A DNA stretch of 54,977 bases from Gammaproteobacteria bacterium (GCA_003164785.1 PLUE01000007.1:1-54977), one strand, 5' to 3'; positions 8,289 through 17,515 are shown, counted from the first letter of the stretch. Numbers and translations: made by a program. The notes: generated by a model not told the origin, from the letters alone.

Positions 8289-9706
8289 AAGGTATCCTCT
8301 TCGGGGTGGAGCACAAACTCAACATCCGCAGTTGTGAAATGGAGGTTATCGACAAGCCCGGCCACAGCGCGCACCTCAATCGCGTGGGTTATGGCGAGCG
8401 AGCGCATCATGGTCGGGGCGTTGAGTGCAATGGTGAGGTCCCGCGAGTCCTCGATGAGGATATCCGAGAGCCGGATGCGCCCGCCGCGAGCGGCCGAGAG
8501 GCTGCGCAAGTGCGCGTGCACCTCATGCTGGGAGATGGTGAGTACCTCCTCCATGCGCTTTTTAATCCGCGCCTGCACGATGCTGTCCGGGTCGTGCTCG
8601 ATAGTGAGCGGGGCATCTTCGGCGATAGGAGCTGGCCGTGCCTCGCGCACCTTTAGGTCCGCCGGATCCATCAAGCGCACGCGGGCGGTGGCCAGGAACT
8701 CCCCTATCGTCGCGAGGCGCCGCTCCCGCACGTCCTCTTCGAGCAGGCGCAGGTGCCCGAGGAGTTCCTGCAAAAGATTTTTCTGGCCGCTGCGCGAAGT
8801 CGCGCTCTGGCGCAGCAGACTTACCATGCGGTCCACATACCGGCTGACGATGCCGATAAGCTCCGGCACGCAGCGCTCCACGGCATAACGCACATTCTGC
8901 TCGATGCGGTCTACGCGCACCAGGACTTGGTGGCGCGCCTCCTCGGACTGGAGGGTCATGAGGTTGCGCAGGGATTCTTGCATGCGCTCGAGGTGCGGCT
9001 GCGGGGCCGTGCGGATGCGCTCCAGGGATTCCAAGATGCTACCCTTCAGGCGCATCGGGGAGTCAGCCATGAGCTTCGGCTCAATTTCTCTGCGGAAGCG
9101 CTCGCGCATGAACTTCTCGAACTCATTGAACGCGATCTGCTTCTGGCGGGCTTCCTGCAGCGCCATGCGCACGCGCAGGCGCAGCTGTTCGATTTCGGCG
9201 GTCAGGTCTTCCAGCACCTTCTCCGAGGCCGCCTGCGCATCGAGGAGATCGGCCGCGTCGAGTGAGTCCAGAAACGTGCGCAGAAGCGCATCACAGGAGC
9301 GCATGTGGCGGTTCTGCGTGACGGCGGAAGGGTGGTTGCGCTCCCAGAAGATGCGCGCGAAGGCCTTGCCCGTGGGAGTCAGGCGATAGAACACCTGCAG
9401 CGCGGCGGTATCGCGGTAACTTTCAAGCCACCCGTTATCCTCAAGGAGATTCACGCAGGCCGCGGCGGTGAGCTCGCCGACATCGGCGAAATCTCCGGTC
9501 ATCACGGTCTGGATCTCATCCGGCGCTTGGGCAATCGCGTGCTCGACGGTCAGCGTGAGGGTGCGACGGTCGAAGTGGATGCCGTGGCCAGCCTCGGGAC
9601 TGTAGAGCGCATGGTAGATGGCCTCCAGGGCGTGCGCGACCTTCTCGCGCTTGGTGCGCGCCAGCGGCAGGAAGAAATGTGCCTGTTTCCCCTCGAAGAA
9701 CGCCAT
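8285..9706 (-). CDS. jetA: Wadjet subunit JetA (DUF3375-type kleisin)
   Basis: A 473-residue MukF-like kleisin and first gene of the operon. Kleisins bridge the SMC heads and hold the DNA loop. The N-terminal part (about residues 1-140) looks like winged-helix dimerisation, the middle (about 180-330) is helical or coiled, and the C-terminus contains the segment TIEHDPDSIVQARIKKRMEE. ATG at 9706 has AGGAG nine bases upstream. Presence of DUF3375-type JetA with JetB, JetC and JetD makes this a type I Wadjet system. Confidence 0.92.
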   Translation of the reverse strand: MAFFEGKQAHFFLPLARTKREKVAHALEAIYHALYSPEAGHGIHFDRRTLTLTVEHAIAQAPDEIQTVMTGDFADVGELTAAACVNLLEDNGWLESYRDTAALQVFYRLTPTGKAFARIFWERNHPSAVTQNRHMRSCDALLRTFLDSLDAADLLDAQAASEKVLEDLTAEIEQLRLRVRMALQEARQKQIAFNEFEKFMRERFRREIEPKLMADSPMRLKGSILESLERIRTAPQPHLERMQESLRNLMTLQSEEARHQVLVRVDRIEQNVRYAVERCVPELIGIVSRYVDRMVSLLRQSATSRSGQKNLLQELLGHLRLLEEDVRERRLATIGEFLATARVRLMDPADLKVREARPAPIAEDAPLTIEHDPDSIVQARIKKRMEEVLTISQHEVHAHLRSLSAARGGRIRLSDILIEDSRDLTIALNAPTMMRSLAITHAIEVRAVAGLVDNLHFTTADVEFVLHPEEDTL

Positions 9707-10393
9707 GGCGGGAGACTCCTAGAACTTGGACAATGCCAATTAAATGCCAATCATGACAAGGGGTTATACACGAACAGCTGGCCGTTGACCCTGCAAGGCA
9801 CCCATTAGTGCAAATGCCGATCGTTGGCCATCTGCGGGCAACCCCTGTGCTGAATCCTCTATATCCGGGAATCAACAATTCCAGATCACATATTGCCCTG
9901 AAATCCAGGAATTGGTCATTTGCTGGAATGCGAGCCCCCCCCGGGTCGCGCAGCATGGCCATAAGTGCATGAAACTTCGACGAACCTTAGGGTAGCTTTG
10001 TTCACACGTATTATGTTTGGCGGGTATTCTCGGGAATGCCGTTCGCTTCGCCCATCTCTTTGCTCCTTGGCAGCATGCCGCCGACCCTCGAAAGAGGTGT
10101 GCGACGATGCGGGAATCGCGAAAGCAAAGCCCGTAATTTTCCATGACTCGGCGTGCGCGTACTTCCACCACTTCCGAGACCAACAGAGAGTCCCTTCTTC
10201 CTGTTCTGGCTTCGACCATACGAGTTCGTACAAGTCCTAGCGGGACAGGGGAATTGGCGGACCGCCTTCTTCAGTCATACCTTCGGTTGTACGCTAACGC
10301 TCTTGGGTATCCGAGTAACGATAATTTGACTTTGATGCAAAGAGAAACGCTGGACTATCAGCTGGAACTCATTCGCTTTGGTCGTGATAGCAG
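9707..10393. other. Degraded accessory DNA upstream of jetA
   Basis: About 690 bp with no convincing gene. On the jetA side (9733-9756) are two tandem ATGCCAAT motifs, and near 9811-9825 is AAATGCCGATCGTTGGC. Both resemble the end repeats of the IS21 element at 2684-2802, so this may be an old IS21 end. The rest gives only short overlapping frames with no family character. The jetA promoter must lie here, but I cannot fix its -35 and -10. Confidence 0.4.
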
Positions 10394-10699
10394 ATGTCCT
10401 CGCCTGGCATCGCAAGGTATCCTCGGTCGGGTTTCGATTGTCGGGGCATCGGGCGCCATCTGGGCGATCAATTCGGCGTGCAGGCCCCGGATCTGGCATC
10501 GCTGCGAGCGATGTATCGGCGGCACCGCACCGTGTATGAACACCAGGAACTGGCCTGTACCGCGCTGGGGTTTCATTCCTTGACCGAGGCACGACGGCGT
10601 GCGTTGGTTTACGCCTTGCGAGAGGAACTCACGGTGACCTTGGATCGAATGCGCTTGCTGCATCCCCTCTACATCCGGGCCCTCGGTGAGCCGGTATAG
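10394..10699 (+). pseudogene. Tn3-family transposase N-terminal remnant
   Basis: About 75 residues read as the N-terminal DUF4158-type region of Tn3-family transposases: GVQAPDLASLRAMYRR, then EHQELACTALGF and RRALVYALREEL. A Tn3 transposase has nearly 1000 residues, and this frame stops after about 100, so it is a fragment. It sits between the Wadjet operon and the Tol-Pal operon, consistent with mobile DNA having brought in the defence genes. Family recognised from memory; moderate confidence. Confidence 0.5.
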
Positions 10700-10796
10700 T
10701 GCCAGTTCGGCTAAACGATGGAGGCGTCGGTATAAAGTGCCACTGTTACCAAATTTGTTACCAAAAGAATAGACGTTAGTAACTAGTTGATTTACA

Positions 10797-11204
10797 ATGA
10801 TAAAAAGATACGAAGTCAAGGTCCGCATCTACTGGGAAGACACAGACGCCGGGGGTGTCGTCTACTACGCCAATTATCTGAAGTTCATGGAGCGATGCCG
10901 CACCGAGTGGCTGCGATACTTGGGCATCGACCAGTTGTTGCTGCGACAGGAACGCCAGTTGCAGTTCGCGGTGGTCAGTGTGCGGGTCGATTTTCTGCGG
11001 CCCGCGGTGCTCAATGATGAAATTCTCGTCACTGCCGAACTGGAACGGCTGAGCGGTGCGACAATTTCGTTCAAGCAGACGATCCTGCGGGGTGGCACGC
11101 AGTTGATCGATGCCAGCACGCGCGTTGCCTGTCTCGATTCCGGCACGCTCAGACCGCGTGCCATTCCCAAAGATTTATTCATGGAGTGGCGTAATGGGCA
11201 GTGA
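10797..11204 (+). CDS. ybgC: Tol-Pal-associated acyl-CoA thioesterase YbgC
   Basis: A 135-residue hotdog-fold thioesterase, first gene of the Tol-Pal operon. The family motif WEDTDAGGVVYYANYLKFMERCR contains the catalytic Asp of the 4-hydroxybenzoyl-CoA thioesterase class (pieces WEDTDAGGVVYYANY at about 13-27). It acts on acyl-CoA or acyl-ACP in the cytoplasm, linking lipid metabolism to the envelope machinery. Its 3' end overlaps tolQ by 11 bp. No clear ribosome-binding site precedes the ATG at 10797. Confidence 0.93.
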   Translation: MIKRYEVKVRIYWEDTDAGGVVYYANYLKFMERCRTEWLRYLGIDQLLLRQERQLQFAVVSVRVDFLRPAVLNDEILVTAELERLSGATISFKQTILRGGTQLIDASTRVACLDSGTLRPRAIPKDLFMEWRNGQ

Positions 11205-11880
11205 CTTGTCGATCTGGGCCTTGGTCATCGATGCGAGCCCGATCGTGCAGGCGGTCATGCTCTTGCTGATGGGCGCCTCCGTCGCCTCCTGGGCCATCAT
11301 CTTCAAGAAAAGCCGCGTGATCTCGACGTCGCGGCGGCAGGCGGAAAAGTTCGAGACGGCGTTCTGGTCGGGCGGCGACCTGTCGACCTTGTATCGCAGC
11401 ATCGAGACGAAGGGCCGCGCCGGCACGGGCGAGCAGAGCATCTTCGAGTCGGGCTTCGGTGAGTTCAGCCGGCTGCGGCAAACCGGCACGCCCAGCGAGC
11501 AGCTGCTCGAGGGTGCGCGGCGTGCCATGCGGGTGGCGCAGATGCGCGAACTCGACCGGCTCGAAAGCAACCTCGCCATGCTGGCGACCATCGGGTCGAC
11601 CAGTCCGTACGTGGGGTTGTTCGGCACGGTGTGGGGCATCATGAGCGCGTTCCATAATCTCGGCAATGCGCAGCAGGCGACGCTGGCCGCGGTGGCGCCC
11701 GGCATCGCCGAGGCCTTGATCGCGACCGCGATCGGTTTGTTCGCGGCGATTCCGGCGGTGGTTGCCTACAATCGCTTGTCCGATCAAGTCAGTCGTCTCG
11801 AATTGCGCTTCGACACCTTCGTCGAGGAATTCTCCACCATCCTGCAGCGCCACGGACCGATCCGGTCGGCGCAGCCTTAA
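11194..11880 (+). CDS. tolQ: Tol-Pal inner-membrane motor protein TolQ
   Basis: A 228-residue MotA/TolQ/ExbB-family protein with three transmembrane segments: about 15-40, 125-155 (a region containing GSTSPYVGLFGTVWG) and 160-190. With TolR it uses the proton-motive force to energise TolA during cell constriction. The start MGSDLSIW at 11194 gives the normal N-terminus; it lies inside the end of ybgC. The frame is open further upstream, but that part is ybgC antiframe and is excluded. Confidence 0.95.
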   Translation: MGSDLSIWALVIDASPIVQAVMLLLMGASVASWAIIFKKSRVISTSRRQAEKFETAFWSGGDLSTLYRSIETKGRAGTGEQSIFESGFGEFSRLRQTGTPSEQLLEGARRAMRVAQMRELDRLESNLAMLATIGSTSPYVGLFGTVWGIMSAFHNLGNAQQATLAAVAPGIAEALIATAIGLFAAIPAVVAYNRLSDQVSRLELRFDTFVEEFSTILQRHGPIRSAQP

Positions 11881-11885
11881 GTCGG

Positions 11886-12362
11886 ATGGCTACCGGATTG
11901 CGCCGACGCAAGAAGTTGATGGGCGAGATCAACGTCGTGCCGTATATCGACGTGATGCTCGTGCTCCTCGTGATCTTCATGATCACCGCGCCGCTGCTCA
12001 AGGAGGGCGTCAAAGTCGACCTGCCGGATGCGGGTGCACAACCCCTTGACCCCGCCTTCCTGGCGAAACACGAACCACTCGTCGTCAGCATCGATGCGGG
12101 CGGACGCCTCTATGTCAATTTCGGGCCGGAGCAGGACAAGCCGGCGACCGAGGCCACGGTGAGCGCGCGCACGGCGGCCCTGCTCCGGCGCGACCCGCAA
12201 ACACCGATCCTGGTGAAAGCCGACACCACCGTGCCCTACGGCACGGTGGTGCACGCCATGGTCTTGCTGCAGCACGCCGGCGCCGCCAAAGTTGGATTCC
12301 TCACGGATCCGGTGAAGCCTGTGCCGCGCGGCGCCGGCGGAGCCCCCAGCGGCGCCCGTTGA
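11886..12362 (+). CDS. tolR: Tol-Pal protein TolR
   Basis: A 158-residue ExbD/TolR-family protein with a single N-terminal transmembrane helix (about residues 17-37). The conserved Asp of the helix is in PYIDVMLVLLVIFM and takes part in proton flow with TolQ. The periplasmic C-terminal domain is normal, with PILVKADTTVPYGTVV near the end. Five bases separate it from tolQ, and its TGA touches the tolA start region. Confidence 0.95.
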   Translation: MATGLRRRKKLMGEINVVPYIDVMLVLLVIFMITAPLLKEGVKVDLPDAGAQPLDPAFLAKHEPLVVSIDAGGRLYVNFGPEQDKPATEATVSARTAALLRRDPQTPILVKADTTVPYGTVVHAMVLLQHAGAAKVGFLTDPVKPVPRGAGGAPSGAR

Positions 12363-12364
12363 CG

Positions 12365-13411
12365 ATGCAGGGTCTTCTGCGCGAACACTCCTGGCCGGTC
12401 GTGGTGTCCGTGCTGTTGCACGGATTGCTGGCGGCCGTCCTCGTGCTCGTCGCCTTCCTCTCCAATCGACGGGAGCCCAGCAGCCTGCAGCCCCTGCCCA
12501 TCGACGCCGTGGTCGTAGACTCGCGGGTGCTCCATGCCGCGCAGCAGGCCAACGCCGAGCGTGCCGAGCAGCAACTCGCGCAGGCGCGGGCGGCGGAGGA
12601 AGCCAAGGCGGCCGCCCAATCCGATGCGGACTCACATGTCGCCGAGGAGGCGCAGCAGGCGGCCGAGGCCAAGCAGGCGCAGGCGAAGCAGGCGGAGGCT
12701 GCCGCCGCGGCTGACGCGGAATCGAAAGCGGCGGCGGCGAAGACGGAGGACGCGGCGCGCGCCGCCGAAGCCTCGCAGCAGGCGGCCGAGATGGCGGCAG
12801 CAGCCAAGGCGGCTGCCGCGGCCAAGGCACAGAAGGCTGCGCAGATGCAGCAGCGGCATGCCGATGCTGCGGCCGCCGAGGAGGCTCAGCGAGCGGCATT
12901 GGTCGCCGCCGCCAAGAAGCTCCAACAGGAGCAGGAGGCGGCCGAGGCCAAGCAAGCGCTCGAGGCGAAACAGGCCGCCGAAGCGAAGCAGGCCGCCGAC
13001 GCCAGGAAGGCCGCCGAACTCAAGCAGGCCGCCGACACCAAGAAGGCGGCCGACGACCGAGCCAAACAGGACCGCGAGGCCGAGCTGCGGCGCCAGCTGG
13101 CCGACGAGGAGCATCGCAGCGCCGTGGAATCCGGTCCGCTCCGGGACCGCTATGTCGCCGCGCTTCGCAACGCCATCCAGCGCGCATGGATCAAGCCGCC
13201 CTCGGCCGACGCCGGCATCGATTGCCAGGTGGAAGTCACCCAGGTTCCCGGCGGCACCGTCACGGCGGCGCATGTGACGCAGTGCAATGGCGACGCAGCG
13301 GTTCGCCAATCGATCGAGAATGCGGTGTATCGTGCATCGCCGTTGCCGGATCCGCCCGATCCGGCGCTTTTCGAGAAAAACTTCGTCTTCAGGTTCCGAC
13401 CCAATGAATAA
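12365..13411 (+). CDS. tolA: Tol-Pal protein TolA
   Basis: A 348-residue three-domain protein: an N-terminal membrane anchor (about 10-35), a very long Ala/Lys/Glu/Gln-rich helical domain (about 55-245), and a C-terminal globular domain with two cysteines and the ending FVFRFRPNE. It spans the periplasm and contacts TolB/Pal. An in-frame TTG at 12359, overlapping the tolR stop, is an alternative start; ATG at 12365 is preferred. The repetitive helix produces long open frames on the other strand that are not genes. Confidence 0.94.
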   Translation: MQGLLREHSWPVVVSVLLHGLLAAVLVLVAFLSNRREPSSLQPLPIDAVVVDSRVLHAAQQANAERAEQQLAQARAAEEAKAAAQSDADSHVAEEAQQAAEAKQAQAKQAEAAAAADAESKAAAAKTEDAARAAEASQQAAEMAAAAKAAAAAKAQKAAQMQQRHADAAAAEEAQRAALVAAAKKLQQEQEAAEAKQALEAKQAAEAKQAADARKAAELKQAADTKKAADDRAKQDREAELRRQLADEEHRSAVESGPLRDRYVAALRNAIQRAWIKPPSADAGIDCQVEVTQVPGGTVTAAHVTQCNGDAAVRQSIENAVYRASPLPDPPDPALFEKNFVFRFRPNE

Positions 13412-14705
13412 AAAGCTCTCCCTGCTGGCATTGATGATCGGCTTCGTCATGTGCTGCCCCCGGTCCTGGGCCGAACTGGTCGTGGAAGTCACGAAGGGGC
13501 AGGATCAGGCCATCCCCATCGCGATCGTGCCGTTCAATTCGGCGGCCGAGGCGGCGGAGTCGTTCGACGTGGCGCAGGTCGTGGGCGACGATCTCGCCCG
13601 CAGCGGCCGCTTCAAGTCCATGGACCGCAAGGACATGATCGACCAGCCGCACACCGGCGCGGCCATCGCGTTCGATGACTGGCGCCGGTTGAGCAACGAC
13701 TACATTCTGGTGGGCCAGGTCCAGGCGCAGGGCCCCGACAAGTACAACATCACCTTCGAGCTGTACAACGTGCTCAACCGGCAGTCGCTGGTGCGCTATC
13801 AAATCACCGCGAACCGGGCGGGGCTGCGCCTCGCGAGCCATCAGATCGCCGACATGGTGTTCGAGAAGATCCTGGGCATCAAGGGAGCGTTCGCGACGCG
13901 CATCGCCTACATCACGGTGACGGGTCATCTGCCGACGAGGAGCTATAAGTTGCTCGTGGCCGATGCCGACGGCGAGAATCCGCGCGTGGTCATGCAGTCG
14001 AACGAGCCGTTGATGTCACCCGCCTGGTCCCCGGATGGCCAGAGCCTGGCGTACGTCTCCTTCGAGGATCGGCTGCCGTCGGTGTACGTGCAACAGCTCA
14101 AGACCGGGGAGCGTCGCCGGGTATCGGCGCGCGCGGGCGTGAACCAGGCGCCGGCATGGTCTCCCGATGGCCGCAAACTCGCGCTGACGCTGTCCACGCG
14201 CGACGGCAATCTCGACATCTACACGCTCGATCTGACCACCCAAGCCTTGACGCGGATCACCGATGACCCGGGCATCGACACCGAACCGCAGTGGTCCAAG
14301 GACGGTCAGAGCATTTATTTCACGTCCGACCGCGCCGGCGGCCCGCAAATCTACCGCGTCGGCATCAATCCGGGCGACAAGCCGCGGCGTCTGACATTCC
14401 AGGGCGCGTACAATGCGCGTCCGCGCTTGTCGCCGGACGAGTCCCAGCTTGCCTTCGTGACGCAGGAGGATGGTGGCTATCGCATTGCGACCATGGATCT
14501 GAAGGGACGCGGCGACACGCAGGTGCTGACCAAAGGCCGCTTCGATGTGTCGCCGAGCTATGCGCCGAACGGCGCCGTCATCATTTATGCGAGCCGCGAT
14601 CATGGGCGGGGCGTACTCGCCCTGGTGAGTTCGGACGGCAGGGTTCAGGAACGGTTGGTGTCGAGCGAGGGAGAAGTGCAGGAACCCGCATGGTCGCCCT
14701 TCTGA
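13404..14705 (+). CDS. tolB: Tol-Pal periplasmic beta-propeller protein TolB
   Basis: A 433-residue periplasmic protein with a signal peptide (MNKKLSLLALMIGF...SWA), an N-terminal alpha/beta domain (about 25-165) and a six-bladed WD40-like beta-propeller. Blades carry repeats such as SPAWSPDGQSLAYVS and APAWSPDGRKLAL. It binds Pal and TolA. ATG at 13404 overlaps the tolA stop. The ending VQEPAWSPF is the family norm and is encoded by the first unit of a 50-bp tandem repeat. Confidence 0.95.
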   Translation: MNKKLSLLALMIGFVMCCPRSWAELVVEVTKGQDQAIPIAIVPFNSAAEAAESFDVAQVVGDDLARSGRFKSMDRKDMIDQPHTGAAIAFDDWRRLSNDYILVGQVQAQGPDKYNITFELYNVLNRQSLVRYQITANRAGLRLASHQIADMVFEKILGIKGAFATRIAYITVTGHLPTRSYKLLVADADGENPRVVMQSNEPLMSPAWSPDGQSLAYVSFEDRLPSVYVQQLKTGERRRVSARAGVNQAPAWSPDGRKLALTLSTRDGNLDIYTLDLTTQALTRITDDPGIDTEPQWSKDGQSIYFTSDRAGGPQIYRVGINPGDKPRRLTFQGAYNARPRLSPDESQLAFVTQEDGGYRIATMDLKGRGDTQVLTKGRFDVSPSYAPNGAVIIYASRDHGRGVLALVSSDGRVQERLVSSEGEVQEPAWSPF

Positions 14706-14815
14706 TGAGCGTCGTACGGGCGGTGGTGCAAGAACCTGCATGGTCGCCATTCTGATGGGCGTCGTACAGGCGGTGGTGCAAGCACCCGCCTGGTTGCCCT
14801 TCTAAAGCACGGCAG
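14676..14815 (+). repeat. 50-bp tandem repeat of the tolB 3' end, 2.8 copies
   Basis: Units begin at 14676, 14726 and 14776. The first encodes the last residues of TolB and its TGA. The second and third restate nearly the same DNA, so each again encodes VQ-PAW-PF plus a stop, with a few substitutions (the third reads VQAPAWLPF). Because 50 is not a multiple of three and the first stop is intact, the extra copies lie in the tolB-pal gap and are untranslated. Confidence 0.9.
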
Positions 14816-14865
14816 CGCCGGGTAGGCTTGGGTTTAACGTCAAAAATGTCTTGCTGGAGAGAACT

Positions 14866-15420
14866 ATGAAACGGATTGTATCGATCGCTTTCTTGGTGGC
14901 TGGCGTCGCGTTGCTCTCGGGATGTCCGAAGAAGCCGACGACGGTCGAGCCGCCGACCGCCGGCACCCAGGTGGGTGGGGCGGGCAGCACCAACGGCGCG
15001 GGGGGCGGAGCGTCCACCAGCGGTTCAGCCTTGGGCGGTGACGCCGACAGCATGAATGCGCGCGGACTGAACGGCGACGCAGGGTCGATGGCCGGCAAGG
15101 TGATCTACTTCGATTTCGACAAGTCGGACATCAAGCCGGAATTCGCCAGCATCGTCACCACGAACGCCCAGAACCTGACCAGCCATCCGAACCTCAAGCT
15201 CAAGCTCGAGGGCAACACGGATGAACGCGGTACCCGTGAGTACAACATCGGCCTGGGCGAGCGCCGGGCGCAAGCCGTGCGCCGCGCGCTGATGCTGCAG
15301 GGTGTCGCGGAGTCGCAGCTCACGACGGTGAGCTTCGGCGCGGAGCGGCCGGCCGCGGAAGGCGACGATGAGTCGGCATGGGCGAAGAATCGCCGCGTGG
15401 AATTGGTCTACCAGCAGTGA
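14866..15420 (+). CDS. pal: Peptidoglycan-associated lipoprotein Pal
   Basis: A 184-residue outer-membrane lipoprotein with lipobox LLSGC (Cys at about residue 20), a Gly/Ser/Thr-rich linker, and an OmpA-like peptidoglycan-binding domain from about residue 75. The domain contains VIYFDFDKSDIKPEF, then LEGNTDERGTREYNIGLGERRA with the Asp and Arg that bind diaminopimelate. ATG at 14866 is preceded by a GGAGAG site. The stop overlaps the GTG start of cpoB. Confidence 0.95.
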   Translation: MKRIVSIAFLVAGVALLSGCPKKPTTVEPPTAGTQVGGAGSTNGAGGGASTSGSALGGDADSMNARGLNGDAGSMAGKVIYFDFDKSDIKPEFASIVTTNAQNLTSHPNLKLKLEGNTDERGTREYNIGLGERRAQAVRRALMLQGVAESQLTTVSFGAERPAAEGDDESAWAKNRRVELVYQQ

Positions 15421-16181
15421 CCGCGCGCGCATCGGCGTTGAGCATGGCCTGCCTCGCCGTACTGGCGTTGGCGGGCTGTGCAACGACGCCTCCCGAGGAA
15501 GATCCGGTGCAGATCAAGTTGAACGACGTCGACACGCGGCTCGCGCGCATCGAGCGCGTGGTCGCGAATCAGAGCCTGCTGGATCTGGCCAATCAAGTGG
15601 AGGCGTTGCGCGCCGAGGTGCGTTCGATTCATAACGACATCGATCTCATCAACCACAACGCGGATACGGCGCGCAAGCAGCAGCACGACGTCTATGCGGA
15701 TCTCGATCAGCGGCTCAAAGCGCTCGAGAGCCGGGGTGGCGTGAGCACCCCCGGCGCGAGCGGCGTGGCGGCGGCGGTGTCGCCGGGTGGCAGCGTCGAC
15801 GACAAGGTCAGTTATCAGGCCGCGTTCGATCTCTTGAAGGACAGCCAGTACGACCGCGCCATCGCGGCGTTCCAGAGCTTTCTGACCACCTATCCGAACA
15901 GTCAGCTGGCGGACAATGGGCAGTACTGGCTGGGCGAAGCGTATTACGTCAACAAGTCCTTCCCGGAGGCGTTGGCCGTCTTTCAGCGGCTGGTGGAGAA
16001 CTATCCTCAGTCACGGAAGCTGCCGGACGCGCTGCTCAAGATCGGCTATTGCGATTACGAGTTGAAACAGTTCGGGGCCGCCCGCGATGTGTTGACCCAG
16101 GTGTCGAGCCGGTTTCCGGACAGCTCCGCAGCCCCGCTCGCCAGGCAGCGTCTCGACAAAATGAACACCGAGAAACATTGA
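15417..16181 (+). CDS. cpoB: Tol-Pal system protein CpoB (YbgF)
   Basis: A 254-residue periplasmic protein that coordinates outer-membrane constriction with peptidoglycan synthesis. It has an N-terminal signal, a coiled-coil trimerisation region (about 40-110), a linker, and C-terminal TPR repeats (for example YQAAFDLLKDSQYDRAI and GQYWLGEAYYVNKSFPEA). The start GTG at 15417 overlaps the pal stop as GTGA. The signal ends LALAGC, a good lipobox, so this copy may be a lipoprotein rather than the soluble form known in E. coli. Confidence 0.92.
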   Translation: MTARASALSMACLAVLALAGCATTPPEEDPVQIKLNDVDTRLARIERVVANQSLLDLANQVEALRAEVRSIHNDIDLINHNADTARKQQHDVYADLDQRLKALESRGGVSTPGASGVAAAVSPGGSVDDKVSYQAAFDLLKDSQYDRAIAAFQSFLTTYPNSQLADNGQYWLGEAYYVNKSFPEALAVFQRLVENYPQSRKLPDALLKIGYCDYELKQFGAARDVLTQVSSRFPDSSAAPLARQRLDKMNTEKH

Positions 16182-16840
16182 TCGAGCTTCCCCTCAAGAG
16201 CGAGCGGCTGCGCATCAACGAGATTTTTCACTCGTTGCAGGGCGAAGCCGACGCGGTCGGCTTCCGTACGGTGTTCGTCCGGCTGACCGGCTGCCCGTTG
16301 CGCTGTCAGTATTGCGACACGGCCTACGCGTTTCATGCCGGTGATTGGCACGACATCGACTCGATCATCGATCAGGTTCGCGGCTTCGATGCCCAGCACG
16401 TGTGCGTGACCGGGGGTGAACCACTGGCGCAGCCGAACTGCCTGAAGCTGCTGAGCCGCCTGTGCGACGAGGGGTTTGCGGTTTCGCTCGAGACCAGCGG
16501 CGCGATGGATATCGCCGCGGTGGATTCCCGGGTAACCCGGGTCGTCGATGTGAAGACGCCGGGTTCGCACGAGGACGCGCGCAATCGAACCGAGAACTTC
16601 GCGCTGCTCACGGCGCACGATCAAGTCAAGTTCGTGATCTGTTCCCGCGAGGATTTCGACTGGAGCAAGGCGTATCTCGAGGAGCATGGACTGCCGGATC
16701 GCTGCCAGGTGCTGTTCTCGCCGAGCTACACGCAGGTCTCGCCGACCTCGTTGGCGGAGTGGATCCTGGGTGACCGGCTGCCGGTGCGCTTCCAGTTGCA
16801 GCTGCACAAGATTCTGTGGGGCGACGTTCCGGGCAAATGA
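16178..16840 (+). CDS. queE: 7-carboxy-7-deazaguanine synthase QueE
   Basis: A 220-residue radical SAM enzyme making 7-carboxy-7-deazaguanine for queuosine. The cluster-binding cysteines are in CPLRCQYC, with C-x3-C-x2-C spacing, near residue 37. [20 protein letters not shown] is the typical N-terminus. The frame has no ATG in the right place; TTG at 16178, overlapping the cpoB stop as TTGA, gives normal length. It is coupled to the Tol-Pal operon upstream and to queC downstream. Confidence 0.92.
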   Translation: MIELPLKSERLRINEIFHSLQGEADAVGFRTVFVRLTGCPLRCQYCDTAYAFHAGDWHDIDSIIDQVRGFDAQHVCVTGGEPLAQPNCLKLLSRLCDEGFAVSLETSGAMDIAAVDSRVTRVVDVKTPGSHEDARNRTENFALLTAHDQVKFVICSREDFDWSKAYLEEHGLPDRCQVLFSPSYTQVSPTSLAEWILGDRLPVRFQLQLHKILWGDVPGK

Positions 16841-17505
16841 AAGCCGCGATCGTATTGCTGTCGGGCGGTCTGGATTCCGCGACCTCGCTGGCGATGGCGC
16901 ATTCGATGGGGTTCAAGACCCATGCACTCTCGGTGCATTACGGGCAACGGCATCTGGCCGAGCTCGAGGCGGCCAGGCGCGTGGCGGCCGCGCTCGGCGC
17001 CTACGAACATCGGGTCATGGGCGTGGATCTGGCGGGCATCGGCGGCTCCGCGCTGACCGACCCTGCCCTGGCCGTACCCGAAACGCTGGGGACCGGCATT
17101 CCCGCGACCTACGTACCCGCCCGCAACACCATGCTGCTGGCCCTCGCCCTGGGATGGGCGGAAGTCGCGGGCGCCGTGGATATTTTCGTGGGGGTGAACG
17201 CCGTCGATTATTCGGGCTACCCCGACTGCCGGCCGGAATTCATCCGGGCGTTCGAGCAGCTGGCGCAGCTGGCCACCAAGGCCGGTGTGGAGGGCGCAAG
17301 GTTCTCGATCCGGGCGCCGCTCATGGCCATGTCGAAGGCGCAGATCATCCGCACCGGCATCGGCTTGGGCGTCGACTATGGAATGACCGTGTCTTGCTAC
17401 CAGGCCGATGCCGCGGGGCGGGCCTGCGGTCGGTGCGATTCCTGCCGTTTGCGGGCGGCGGGATTTCAGGAGGCGGGGTTTGCCGACCCGACGCGCTATG
17501 TTTGA
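16837..17505 (+). CDS. queC: 7-cyano-7-deazaguanine synthase QueC
   Basis: A 222-residue ATP-dependent enzyme converting 7-carboxy-7-deazaguanine to preQ0. The PP-loop SGGLDSAT is at about residues 9-16. A C-terminal zinc site is formed by [20 protein letters not shown] at 16837 overlaps the queE stop as ATGA. It ends 51 bp before tRNA-Lys. Confidence 0.95.
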   Translation: MKAAIVLLSGGLDSATSLAMAHSMGFKTHALSVHYGQRHLAELEAARRVAAALGAYEHRVMGVDLAGIGGSALTDPALAVPETLGTGIPATYVPARNTMLLALALGWAEVAGAVDIFVGVNAVDYSGYPDCRPEFIRAFEQLAQLATKAGVEGARFSIRAPLMAMSKAQIIRTGIGLGVDYGMTVSCYQADAAGRACGRCDSCRLRAAGFQEAGFADPTRYV

Positions 17506-17515
17506 GTCGCCGACG

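Noticed and set aside
10143..10583. 146-residue plus-strand frame before the Tn3 remnant
   Set aside because: Part of it looks protein-like (QSYLRLYANALGY), but I could not link it to a family or join it to the transposase frame.
11877..13492. Long minus-strand frames opposite tolA and tolR
   Set aside because: They mirror the Ala/Lys/Glu repeat of TolA and are Arg/Pro- or Leu/Gly-rich low-complexity shadows.
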